Positions 8,018 through 16,172 of a stretch of 35,614 nucleotides of DNA are shown here, piece after piece (the first letter of the stretch is position 1; the number at the start of each line of letters is the position of its first letter). The notes beneath the pieces are model-generated. The model saw only the letters and a list, made by a program, of their open reading frames with translations, did no database searches and was not told where the DNA came from. Both the position numbers and the translations under genes were made by a program. Source of the DNA: Sphingobacteriales bacterium TSM_CSM. GTDB taxonomy: Bacteria; Bacteroidota; Bacteroidia; Chitinophagales; UBA2359. The stretch covers positions 1 through 35,614 of the forward strand of contig MTCR01000151.1 of NCBI GenBank assembly GCA_002212725.1, read 5' to 3'.

Positions 8018-8061
8018 AAAATGCTAAAATTATTGCCAAAAACCAATTTTTTTAGCATTTT
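8018..8061 (+). terminator. 12-bp perfect inverted repeat after the DUF4350 gene
   Basis: AAAATGCTAAAA (8018-8029) and TTTTAGCATTTT (8050-8061) are exact reverse complements with a 20-nt spacer. The repeat lies 40 nt past the DUF4350 stop and just before the parE promoter. It is AT-rich for a terminator stem, so it could instead be an operator for the topoisomerase operon. Confidence 0.45.
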
Positions 8062-8074
8062 TCAAACAAAACCC

Positions 8075-8104
8075 TTGCTTTTTCCATTTTTGTGTGTACA
8101 TTTG
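8075..8104 (+). promoter_or_regulatory. Promoter of the parE-parC operon
   Basis: TTG (8075-8077), 19 nt, then TACATTTG (8097-8104) fits the Bacteroidota housekeeping promoter (-33 TTG/TTTG, -7 TAnnTTTG) exactly. Transcription should begin around 8110, giving a leader of about 65 nt before the ATG at 8178. Confidence 0.75.
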
Positions 8105-8177
8105 CAGCAGCAGGCAGCAAACTGCCGCCTGCAATATAGCCTATTAAAGCAAAACCAATTCTGAACACTTTGTTGCC

Positions 8178-10082
8178 ATGAATAAAGAAAAAACCGATGC
8201 CCAGCTAAGTTTGCAGGCAACCTATACCGAAGAAAACATACGCTCTTTAGACTGGCGCGAACACATACGCCTGCGGCCGGGCATGTACATTGGCAAAACC
8301 GGCGACGGTTCAGCCCCTGACGACGGCATTTATATTCTGATTAAAGAAATTATTGACAACTCTGTTGACGAATACGTAATGGGGTTTGGTAAAAAAATTG
8401 ACATTAAGCTCAGCGGCCACCGCATTGAAGTACGCGATTACGGGCGCGGAATTCCGTTGGGTAAAGTACTCGATTGCGTATCAAAAATAAATACCGGCGG
8501 CAAATACGACTCCAAGGCCTTTAAAAAATCGGTTGGGTTAAACGGCGTGGGAACCAAAGCGGTAAATGCCCTGGCAAAGCGTTTTAGTATCTACTCTGTG
8601 CGCGACGGCGAAATGAAAGCCGCCGAATTTGAGCGCGGAGAAGTGGTAAAAGACCTGCCGGTAAGCCCTACCAAAGAAGCAAACGGCACTTTTATATCCT
8701 TTGAACCCGATGAGCAAATTTTCAAGAACTTCCACTTTGTTGCAGAGCATATTGAAAACCAGTTGTGGAACTATGCCTACCTCAATGCAGGGTTAAGCAT
8801 TTACCTCAATGGCAAACAGTTCCTGTCTAAAAATGGCCTGCTCGACCTGCTTGGCCGCAAAACCAACCCCGACGAACTGCGCTACCCCATAATTCACCTG
8901 AAAGGCTATGATATAGAAGTGGCCATTTCACACGGCGACCAATACGGCGAGGAATACTACGCTTTTGTAAACGGGCAATACACGCCCCTTGGCGGAACCC
9001 ACCTGGCTGCCTTTAAAGAAGCAGTGGTGAAAACCATCCGGGAATTTTACAACAAAAACTTCGATACTTCAGACATTCGCTCTTCCATTATTGCCGCCAT
9101 CAGCATCAGAATTGAAGAGCCGGTCTTTGAGTCGCAAACCAAAACCAAACTCGGCTCTGCCAATGTAGCTCCCGACGGCGCAACCGTGCGGGCATTTGTA
9201 ACCGATTTCCTGAAAGAGCAACTCGATAACTACCTGCACAAAAACCCTGCTATTGCCGAGGCCCTGCTGAAACGCATTATGCAATCGGAGCGCGAGCGCA
9301 AGGAACTGAGCGGTATTAAACAACTGGCAAAACAACAGGCAAAAAAAGCCAACCTGCACAACAAAAAACTGCGCGACTGCCGCTACCACCTTAACGAAGA
9401 AACGGGCAATGGCCGCCATTTTGAAAGCACCCTGTTTATTACCGAGGGCGACTCGGCCAGCGGCTCCATCACCAAAGCCCGCAACGTAGAAACACAGGCA
9501 GTTTTCAGCCTTCGGGGTAAACCGCTCAACTGCTATGGTTCCAGCAAAAAAATTGTCTATCAGAACGAAGAATTTAACCTCCTGCAACATGCCCTGAACA
9601 TTGAAGACGGATTAGACGGTCTGCGCTATAACCGGGTGGTTATTGCCACCGATGCCGATGTGGACGGAATGCACATAAGGTTGTTGCTGCTCACCTTCTT
9701 CCTGCAATTCTTCCCTGACATGGTCAGAAACGGACATGTGTATATTTTGGATACTCCACTGTTTAGAGTGCGCGACAAACAGCAAACCTTTTATTGCTAT
9801 ACAGAACAGGAAAAACAACAGTCTATAAAAAAATTAAAGGGAAAACCCGAAATTACCCGGTTTAAGGGCTTGGGTGAAATTTCGCCCGATGAATTCGGCA
9901 AGTTTATTGGCACCGATATAAGGCTGCAACCCGTTTTGCTTAGTCCCGATTCTACCATTGCCCGGCTGCTCTCTTACTATATGGGTAAAAACACCCCCGA
10001 CCGGCAAGAATTTATTATTGATAATCTGGTAATTGAAGAAGAACTTGAACCGTTGGAAATGGCAGAAACCCCCGAAGTATAA
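8178..10082 (+). CDS. parE: DNA topoisomerase IV subunit B
   Basis: The 634-residue protein is the ATPase subunit of a type IIA topoisomerase. The GHKL ATPase domain has the catalytic Glu57 and Asn61 in [12 protein letters not shown], then GRGIPLG and [13 protein letters not shown] for nucleotide binding. The transducer domain follows, with the QTKTKLG lysine segment near 320. The TOPRIM domain has TEGDSASGS (about 422-430) and [10 protein letters not shown] (about 492-501) for the metal ions. The length suits ParE; Bacteroidota encode parE and parC side by side, as here with parC 66 bp downstream, while gyrA and gyrB are usually apart. It decatenates daughter chromosomes together with ParC. 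A good promoter lies upstream. Confidence 0.95.
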   Translation: MNKEKTDAQLSLQATYTEENIRSLDWREHIRLRPGMYIGKTGDGSAPDDGIYILIKEIIDNSVDEYVMGFGKKIDIKLSGHRIEVRDYGRGIPLGKVLDCVSKINTGGKYDSKAFKKSVGLNGVGTKAVNALAKRFSIYSVRDGEMKAAEFERGEVVKDLPVSPTKEANGTFISFEPDEQIFKNFHFVAEHIENQLWNYAYLNAGLSIYLNGKQFLSKNGLLDLLGRKTNPDELRYPIIHLKGYDIEVAISHGDQYGEEYYAFVNGQYTPLGGTHLAAFKEAVVKTIREFYNKNFDTSDIRSSIIAAISIRIEEPVFESQTKTKLGSANVAPDGATVRAFVTDFLKEQLDNYLHKNPAIAEALLKRIMQSERERKELSGIKQLAKQQAKKANLHNKKLRDCRYHLNEETGNGRHFESTLFITEGDSASGSITKARNVETQAVFSLRGKPLNCYGSSKKIVYQNEEFNLLQHALNIEDGLDGLRYNRVVIATDADVDGMHIRLLLLTFFLQFFPDMVRNGHVYILDTPLFRVRDKQQTFYCYTEQEKQQSIKKLKGKPEITRFKGLGEISPDEFGKFIGTDIRLQPVLLSPDSTIARLLSYYMGKNTPDRQEFIIDNLVIEEELEPLEMAETPEV

Positions 10083-10148
10083 TGCAAACCTTGTGTTGTA
10101 CTTGTTTAACCTCCCTATCAGCAAAAGCGCTAAAACACCCGAAAAATC

Positions 10149-12758
10149 ATGTCGAAAACCAATTATAACAACCAAAACCAGGAAGTAACACATGTATCTG
10201 ACATGTATAAAGACTGGTTTTTAGAATATGCCTCCTACGTAATATTAGACCGTGCCGTACCCACCCTTGAAGATGGACTGAAACCCGTTCAACGCCGCCT
10301 GCTTCACGCTCTTAAAGAAATGGACGACGGCCGTTATAATAAAGTTGCCAATGTAATAGGTCAAACCATGCAATTTCACCCGCATGGCGATGCATCTATA
10401 TATGAAGCATTGGTTAACCTTGGTCAAAAAGACCTGCTTATAGATACACAGGGCAACTGGGGCGATATAAGAACCGGCGACAGCGCCGCCGCTTCCCGGT
10501 ATATAGAAGCACGCCTGTCGAAATTTGCGCTGGAAGTTGCCTTTAACCCTGATATAACTGAGTGGCAACTCTCTTACGACGGACGCAAAAAAGAACCGGT
10601 AAACCTTCCGGTAAAGTTTCCCCTGTTGCTGGCACAAGGCGTAGAGGGTATTGCCGTAGGGTTAAGCACCCGAATTTTACCCCATAATTTTCAGGAACTT
10701 TGCAAAGCCTCTGTGGCGGTGCTAAGAGGCAAGGAGTTTACCCTTTTCCCCGATTTTCTGACAGGCGGTATGGCAGATTGCAATGACTACCGCGACGGAC
10801 AACGCGGCGGGCGCGTAAGAGTTCGGGCTAAAATAGATACGATTGACAAAAAAATGCTCGTCATTCGCGAAATTCCTTACGGCACCACCACCTCCGGATT
10901 AATTGATTCTATCCTCAAAGCCAACGACAAGGGCAAAATTAAAATTAAAAAAGTGGTGGACAACACCGCAAAAGACGTAGAAATAGTAATTGAACTTCCT
11001 GCAGGTGTTTCGCCCGATGTTACTATTGATGCTCTGTATGCCTTTACCGATTGCGAAATGTCAATTTCGCCCTCCTGTTGCCTTATTATAGATAAAAAAC
11101 CCCGTTTTATTGGGGTGAGTGAGTTGCTGAAACTCTCTACTGCTCATACCTTGGTATTGCTTGGAGCCGAACTGGAATTCAGGCTGAAAGTGCTGCTCGA
11201 AAAACTGTTTTTCGCTTCCTTAGAAAAAATTTTTATTGAAAAACGCATTTACCGCAAAATTGAGGAATGCGAAACCTTTGATGCAGTTATTGATACCATT
11301 GACAAAGGACTGAAACCCTATACCAAAAACTTTTTGCGCGAGGTTACGCGCGATGATATTTTGCGGCTCACCGAAATTAAGATTAAGCGCATCAGCAAAT
11401 ACGACAGTTTTAAAGCCGATGAAGCCATTAAAGCGCTGGAAGAAGAAATTGCCGAAATAAAACACAACTTGGCGAATTTAACCGATTATGCCGTAAATTA
11501 CTTTAACGACCTGCTGAAAAAATATGGTAAAGGGCGCGACCGCAAAACCGAAATCCGGAACTTTGATACCATTGCCGTGGCGCAGGTTGCACAGGCAAAT
11601 CAAAAACTATATGTAAACCGCAAAGACGGTTTTATGGGTTATGGCCTGAAAAAAGACGAATATGTTTGCGATTGCTCTGATATTGATGATATTATTGTTT
11701 TTAGAGCAGATGGCAAATTTCAGGTAAGCAAGGTTGCCGAAAAAACCTTTGTGGGCAAAGACATTGTGCATATAGATGTTTGGCGCAAAAACGACGAGCG
11801 CCGCATTTACCACGCCATTTACCTTGACGCCGAAGCCGGTAAAAACTACGTAAAACGCTTTGCAGTTACAGCTATAACCCGCGATAAGGAATATGATATT
11901 ACCTCCGGAGCAGGCAAAGGCTCTAAACTGGTGTACCTGTCGGTGCATCCAAACAGCGAGGCAGAAACCGTTATTGTTTCGCTGCACCCTTCCAGCAAAG
12001 CAAAAATAAAAGAGTTTGAGTACGATTTTGGCGAGTTGGCAATAAAAGGCCGCGACGCAAAAGGCAATGTGCTTACCCCCTACCCCATTCGCAAAGTAGC
12101 ACAAAAGCAGGTGGGCGCTTCTACCCAGGGCGGGCGCAAAATATGGCTCGATGAAAGCATTGGGCGCCTGAATACCGACGGACGGGGTAAACTGCTGGGC
12201 GAGTTTGACACCGGCGACCGAATTTTGGTGGTTCATAAAGATGGCAGCTACGAACTGACTGACTATGAACTAACCAACCGCTTTGTCGCTGCTACCGACG
12301 AAATAATTGAAAAATTTAATCCCGAAACTATCATCTCGGCTATTTACTATCACCCCGAAAAGAAAGGGTATTACGTAAAACGGTTTCAGATTGAAACAGG
12401 TAAAACAGGGCAGAAATTTTATTTTACCGGAGAAGACAAAAAATATGAATTGCTTTTTGTAAGCACCGAACCTAATCCGGTAGTCACCTATCATTACATT
12501 ACCGATAAAACCAAAACAAAAGGGCATCAAACCTTGTCGTTGGAAGAAGCGGTAAACATTCAGGGGCGGCGCACCTTGGGCAATAAGGTAACCGGCTACA
12601 AAATTACCAAAATTGAACGTGCTGCCGGAACTGACGCCAAAACTGTACAGCCCCTGAAACAGGTAGTGGAAACGGTAAAATCAGAAGTAAAAACCTCTTT
12701 ACCACCCGACAAACAAACCGGTAAATCTAACAAGAAAGACCAGGGGGAATTGTTTTAA
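10149..12758 (+). CDS. parC: DNA topoisomerase IV subunit A
   Basis: The 869-residue protein is the DNA breakage-reunion subunit. The winged-helix region holds VPTLEDGLKPVQRR, FHPHGDASIYEALV and the catalytic tyrosine in AAASRYIEARL (Tyr118, which forms the 5'-phosphotyrosine link). Tower and coiled-coil parts run to about residue 470. The C-terminal half has the degenerate beta-pinwheel blades (about 520-800). No GyrA-box (QRRGGxG) is visible, which favours ParC over GyrA. The tail (about 830-869) is Lys/Glu-rich and disordered. At the quinolone position corresponding to E. coli GyrA Ser83 this protein has Ala82, which I believe is common in Bacteroidota ParC. It is cotranscribed with parE. 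Confidence 0.95.
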   Translation: MSKTNYNNQNQEVTHVSDMYKDWFLEYASYVILDRAVPTLEDGLKPVQRRLLHALKEMDDGRYNKVANVIGQTMQFHPHGDASIYEALVNLGQKDLLIDTQGNWGDIRTGDSAAASRYIEARLSKFALEVAFNPDITEWQLSYDGRKKEPVNLPVKFPLLLAQGVEGIAVGLSTRILPHNFQELCKASVAVLRGKEFTLFPDFLTGGMADCNDYRDGQRGGRVRVRAKIDTIDKKMLVIREIPYGTTTSGLIDSILKANDKGKIKIKKVVDNTAKDVEIVIELPAGVSPDVTIDALYAFTDCEMSISPSCCLIIDKKPRFIGVSELLKLSTAHTLVLLGAELEFRLKVLLEKLFFASLEKIFIEKRIYRKIEECETFDAVIDTIDKGLKPYTKNFLREVTRDDILRLTEIKIKRISKYDSFKADEAIKALEEEIAEIKHNLANLTDYAVNYFNDLLKKYGKGRDRKTEIRNFDTIAVAQVAQANQKLYVNRKDGFMGYGLKKDEYVCDCSDIDDIIVFRADGKFQVSKVAEKTFVGKDIVHIDVWRKNDERRIYHAIYLDAEAGKNYVKRFAVTAITRDKEYDITSGAGKGSKLVYLSVHPNSEAETVIVSLHPSSKAKIKEFEYDFGELAIKGRDAKGNVLTPYPIRKVAQKQVGASTQGGRKIWLDESIGRLNTDGRGKLLGEFDTGDRILVVHKDGSYELTDYELTNRFVAATDEIIEKFNPETIISAIYYHPEKKGYYVKRFQIETGKTGQKFYFTGEDKKYELLFVSTEPNPVVTYHYITDKTKTKGHQTLSLEEAVNIQGRRTLGNKVTGYKITKIERAAGTDAKTVQPLKQVVETVKSEVKTSLPPDKQTGKSNKKDQGELF

Positions 12759-12852
12759 TTTTTCGGCAAAACAACAATGTACCATTGAAGGGGCAGTTGA
12801 AACGCAATTGTGCGCTACTTAAACCATAACAAAGCGCCGCATAATGCCACCC

Positions 12853-14085
12853 CTACTCTTCCTGCAATATTGCCGATTGCTCAGATGCCCGGCGGGCCGG
12901 AAATACAGAAGCCAGCACAGAAATAACCACTACTGTTACAAATACCAGTACAAAATCGGTAATGCGCATACTTACAGGGTAAGCATCAATTAAAAAGGAG
13001 GCACCCTGCAACTTAATGAGTTTAAAATGTTGTTGAGCCAAACACAACAATACGGCCATGCCCACGCCAATGCTTGCCCCTATAAGCGACAGCAATACGC
13101 CCTCAAAGAAAAAAATACGCCTTATGAAGCCGCGCGTTGCCCCCATTGCCTTGAGTATGCTCACATCTTGTTTTTTCTCAATTACCAGCATTGAAAGGGA
13201 ACCAATAATGTTGAACGCAGAAACAATAAGAATAAAGGTAAGAATAAAATAAACCGCCCATTTTTCGGTTTTCATTACCTTGTATAAAAATTCATCTTGC
13301 TGGTAGCGGTCTAAAATCTTTAGTTCGCTGGTGGCGGTAATTTTTTCAATGGCTGCCTTTATTGTTTGCGTATTTGCATTGGGTTGAAGGGCAATTTCAA
13401 GCGCGCTCACCTGTGTGGGGTAATTGAGCAGTTGCCGCATAAACCGCATAGGAACAATGGCATATTTACTGTCAAAATCCTGCTGAATGGCAAATGCGCC
13501 CACCGGCAGCAAACTCGCCTGCTGAAAGGCCTGTTCTGGCATAAAGGTGCTTACCTTACCCTCGCGGCGGGGCATAAATACGGTTAACCGGGCAAACTGG
13601 TTTTGCAAGTTAACCCCCAATGAACTTAACACCCCCAAACCCAACACAGCACAATCTGCTTCACTTTCGGTAAGCCTGAAAATGCCGTCAATTATGGCTG
13701 AGTCAACCTGCGAAACCTCACGGAAAACGCTGTCCACTCCTTTTAAACGGGTAATATAATCTTTCTCCCGGTAACGCAGCAGCGCATTTTCTTCCAATAC
13801 CTCCGAAACGGCTTTTACCCCCTCTATACGGCGAATTTGCACCAGTTGCATACTGTCGGGGTTAAATACCTTGCCCTGTACCGGCACAATTTTTAAATCG
13901 GGGTTAAAGGTATTGTACAAAGAAGTTACCAAATCTTCAAAACCGTTAAAAACCGATAACACCAATATGAGTGCGGCAGTTCCAACCATCATACCCAGCA
14001 TGGAAACCCCCGCAATAATATTGATGGCATTGGTAGATTTTTTTGAAATGAGGTATCTTTTGGCTATGCGTAACGCTAAATTCAT
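12853..14085 (-). CDS. LolC/LolE-type ABC transporter permease (FtsX family)
   Basis: The 410-residue inner-membrane protein opens with the family signature LRIAKRYLISKKSTNAINIIAGVSMLGMMVGTAALILVLSVFNGFEDLV (span near 22-45). A large periplasmic domain (about 50-270) follows, then three C-terminal spans (about 273-300, 322-347, 372-393) with the conserved coupling stretch VIEKKQDVSILKAMGATRGFIRRIFFFEGVLLS typical of FtsX domains. Such proteins extract lipoproteins for outer-membrane transport together with a LolD ATPase; no ATPase gene is adjacent. It ends convergently with parC, 94 bp apart, and starts 12 bp after a DUF6508-like gene. The family is firm; the substrate is inferred. Confidence 0.92.
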   Translation of the reverse strand: MNLALRIAKRYLISKKSTNAINIIAGVSMLGMMVGTAALILVLSVFNGFEDLVTSLYNTFNPDLKIVPVQGKVFNPDSMQLVQIRRIEGVKAVSEVLEENALLRYREKDYITRLKGVDSVFREVSQVDSAIIDGIFRLTESEADCAVLGLGVLSSLGVNLQNQFARLTVFMPRREGKVSTFMPEQAFQQASLLPVGAFAIQQDFDSKYAIVPMRFMRQLLNYPTQVSALEIALQPNANTQTIKAAIEKITATSELKILDRYQQDEFLYKVMKTEKWAVYFILTFILIVSAFNIIGSLSMLVIEKKQDVSILKAMGATRGFIRRIFFFEGVLLSLIGASIGVGMAVLLCLAQQHFKLIKLQGASFLIDAYPVSMRITDFVLVFVTVVVISVLASVFPARRASEQSAILQEE

Positions 14086-14097
14086 AATATAAATGGC

Positions 14098-14529
14098 TTA
14101 AACTTGTACCTGCTTTTGCAAACTTCTGATAATTGCCTGAATATTGCCGTTTTCAAAGTTAAAAGCTAAAAATCCCTCAAAAAAACGGTTTTGGCGGATA
14201 ATTACCGTAAACAATTTGCATAATGTAACTATATCAAGCTCATCAAAACCGGGGTTTGGCACCGAGAGCATTTGACGTCCTTCTTCCCACGACGTCCAGT
14301 CAAACACAGGTGATAATTCTAAACGGAAAACAACATCCATGAATTTACTGACAATTTCAGCATCTGAATAGGCCGGCAAAATAAGGATGCCCTCTCCGGC
14401 TTCTTTATGTACTATTGGTTCGGTAAAATTTTTGGTTTGTTCAATTTCGGGCAAAAGAGAGAATAGACTATCCCAATCATGGGCAGATAATGCTTGAATG
14501 TGTTCATGGAAATTGTTGAGGTCTATCAT
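14098..14529 (-). CDS. Small acidic protein resembling DUF6508
   Basis: The 143-residue protein has no signal peptide and should be cytoplasmic. The segment AEIVSKFMDVVFRLELSPVFDWTSWEEGRQML, followed by DIVTLCKLFTVIIRQNRFFEGFLAFNFENGNIQAIIRSL, resembles the DUF6508 pattern of a helical protein ending in a 'RFxEGxLxxxxxxGxIxxILxxL' tail. No catalytic motif is seen. It starts 22 bp after the stop of a secreted cysteine protease and ends 12 bp before a permease start, so it is in the same transcription unit. A regulatory or protective role toward the protease is possible but unsupported by sequence alone. Confidence 0.8.
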   Translation of the reverse strand: MIDLNNFHEHIQALSAHDWDSLFSLLPEIEQTKNFTEPIVHKEAGEGILILPAYSDAEIVSKFMDVVFRLELSPVFDWTSWEEGRQMLSVPNPGFDELDIVTLCKLFTVIIRQNRFFEGFLAFNFENGNIQAIIRSLQKQVQV

Positions 14530-14551
14530 CTGCTACATTAAAAATGGGTTA

Positions 14552-15268
14552 TTAAAACACTACTATGGCGGCCTGCCAGTAGCCCAGCAAATCGTAAAAA
14601 GGAACGGGCTTTGAAAAATAAGACATCGGGTCGTTTATATACAAAACCGGTTGCATTCCCCAGGCTGTTTGCACCCATTCCATACCGCGTACCACCACTA
14701 CATGTCCGGAAAACGGCGTACTTTGCAGGGCAAGAATAACCGCCCTTCCGGCAGCCAATGTCTGATACAGGCTGTATGGGTCGGCCGGCGGGGTAATAGC
14801 AGAAAAACTGCCGCCATAATACATAATCAGCGCCTGAATTTGCTCTAATGAACCGGTAACCGTACAGGCTTGCGGGTAGGTACAGCAATATTGTGCATTT
14901 GCATTGTAGGCAATGGCTACCAGTTCGCATTGGTTGGGCGAGTAATTGCGCTTCCAGAAAATAATTTGCTGGGCAACTGCGGCCCAACACCAGGTTATGG
15001 TTTGCTGGGCAATGTTCTGAATGTATAGGTCAACGGGTGGATACTGCTGTTGCCCTTGGGGTGCAATTTGTGCGGGTTGTTGGTCGTACTGCGGGTATTC
15101 GGGATAGTCGGGGTATTCAAAATTGTAGTAAGGCTGGTTGTCATAGTCATCGTAGTAGGGGTATTGAGGGTTTTGTGCATCAGCAATGGCAGGCATACAC
15201 AAGGCCCAAAACAGTACCCATGCTACAACCCTTACCGGTTTGCAATAAATAAACGCTTCTGTTTTCAT
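14552..15268 (-). CDS. Secreted papain-like cysteine protease (C39/C70-like)
   Basis: The 238-residue protein has a signal peptide (1-31, cut near ADA-Q) and then a Tyr/Pro/Asp/Gln-rich linker (about 34-80). The catalytic domain starts at TITWCWAAVAQQIIFW, with Cys94 in the WCWAA motif of papain-like C39/C70 (AvrRpt2-type) enzymes. The His is in SGHVVVVRGM (His189), with the third residue in YINDPM (Asn212/Asp213). Further Cys residues (128, 129, 135) may form disulfides outside the cytoplasm. It would cleave peptides in the periplasm or outside the cell. It lies 43 bp after a conserved unknown gene and 22 bp before the DUF6508-like gene. Fold and active site are clear; the target is unknown. 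Confidence 0.85.
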   Translation of the reverse strand: MKTEAFIYCKPVRVVAWVLFWALCMPAIADAQNPQYPYYDDYDNQPYYNFEYPDYPEYPQYDQQPAQIAPQGQQQYPPVDLYIQNIAQQTITWCWAAVAQQIIFWKRNYSPNQCELVAIAYNANAQYCCTYPQACTVTGSLEQIQALIMYYGGSFSAITPPADPYSLYQTLAAGRAVILALQSTPFSGHVVVVRGMEWVQTAWGMQPVLYINDPMSYFSKPVPFYDLLGYWQAAIVVF

Positions 15269-15311
15269 GAGCTTGCAAATTTTAAGAGGGAGGTTAGCGA
15301 CAGGCTAAATG

Positions 15312-16091
15312 TCAAAACAAATCATCTTCGTCGTATTCTGTTTCTTCCATCTCACCATCAGAGTTTCTCATTTGTTCAATATATTCTGTAAGCTGTTCGG
15401 GGGTGGGTATTTCCATATTGGTAATTAAATAAACGGTTAGCAGGAAATTACCCAATTCATTGCTTTGCTCAATTCCCCGGTCAATAAAATCATTTACGGT
15501 TACATCTATGGGAATGAGGGCTATAAATGCCACATAATCGGGGTTCAAAATTACCTGTTCAATTTGAGTATGATACTGCCGGCAAATACTTTCAAACTCC
15601 GATTCAACTCTTTGCTGCTGAAACGGCGTAAGTGCATTTGGCTCTGCGGCCACCACTACAAAAAAGTAGCGCAGTTTATTGCCCGAACCGCCCAAACCCG
15701 ACAAAATAAAGCCATGTGTTTCATCAAGCAATTCGCTCTCCAAAAACATGCGGCACTCCTGCAAAGCAAGCAGCATCCATTTTTTAAGCACCGGCTCCTG
15801 TACAACCTGCCCATACTCTTCCAATATGCGGTAAGCGGTTACCGAACCGGTGTGCGCCAATAACAGCATGATTATTTTCTTCTTTTCAATGTCGCCCAAT
15901 TCGTCAAACAGCGCATCTTTAAGCGATTCTACATTTTCAGCATCTTCTTCACGCAAACCGGCAACTTCGGTAGATTTCTCAAAATACTCTTTCAACAACC
16001 CGGGGTCTATAGCGCTTTCCAATACAACCAGTTGCTGCGGAATTTGCGAAATGGCATCGTTTATTTGGTCTTTGAGCGATTTATCTCTCAT
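15312..16091 (-). CDS. Conserved Bacteroidota protein of unknown function
   Basis: From the ATG at 16091 the protein has 259 residues. A longer frame to 16130 would use TTG and is less likely. It is a cytoplasmic, acidic, mostly helical protein. The first half (about 55-125) looks like HEAT-type helical pairs (KKKIIMLLLAHTGSVTAYRILEEYGQ, LKKWMLLALQECRMFLESELLD). The middle has the distinctive GFILSGLGGSGNKLRYFFVVVA segment, and the end is a run of acidic residues (EMEETEYDEDDLF). I recognise the overall pattern as a recurring uncharacterised Bacteroidota protein but know no function. It heads the minus-strand run that continues with the cysteine protease. Confidence 0.8.
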   Translation of the reverse strand: MRDKSLKDQINDAISQIPQQLVVLESAIDPGLLKEYFEKSTEVAGLREEDAENVESLKDALFDELGDIEKKKIIMLLLAHTGSVTAYRILEEYGQVVQEPVLKKWMLLALQECRMFLESELLDETHGFILSGLGGSGNKLRYFFVVVAAEPNALTPFQQQRVESEFESICRQYHTQIEQVILNPDYVAFIALIPIDVTVNDFIDRGIEQSNELGNFLLTVYLITNMEIPTPEQLTEYIEQMRNSDGEMEETEYDEDDLF

Positions 16092-16172
16092 AACACATTG
16101 TTTAAGGAATTTTGCTATTGTTGAACGCAAACCACCGCAGTTATGGTATAAAATTGTTCTTATTCCTGTGTA

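Noticed and set aside
11607-12236. 209-residue antisense frame over parC
   Set aside because: Shadow of the ParC C-terminal domain with no independent evidence.
8178-12758. gyrB-gyrA instead of parE-parC
   Set aside because: No GyrA-box is visible, subunit lengths suit topoisomerase IV, and adjacent genes of this type in Bacteroidota are parE-parC.
14538-14990. 150-residue open frame overlapping the cysteine protease
   Set aside because: It is in another frame of the same strand and lacks any domain, while the protease has signal peptide and catalytic residues.
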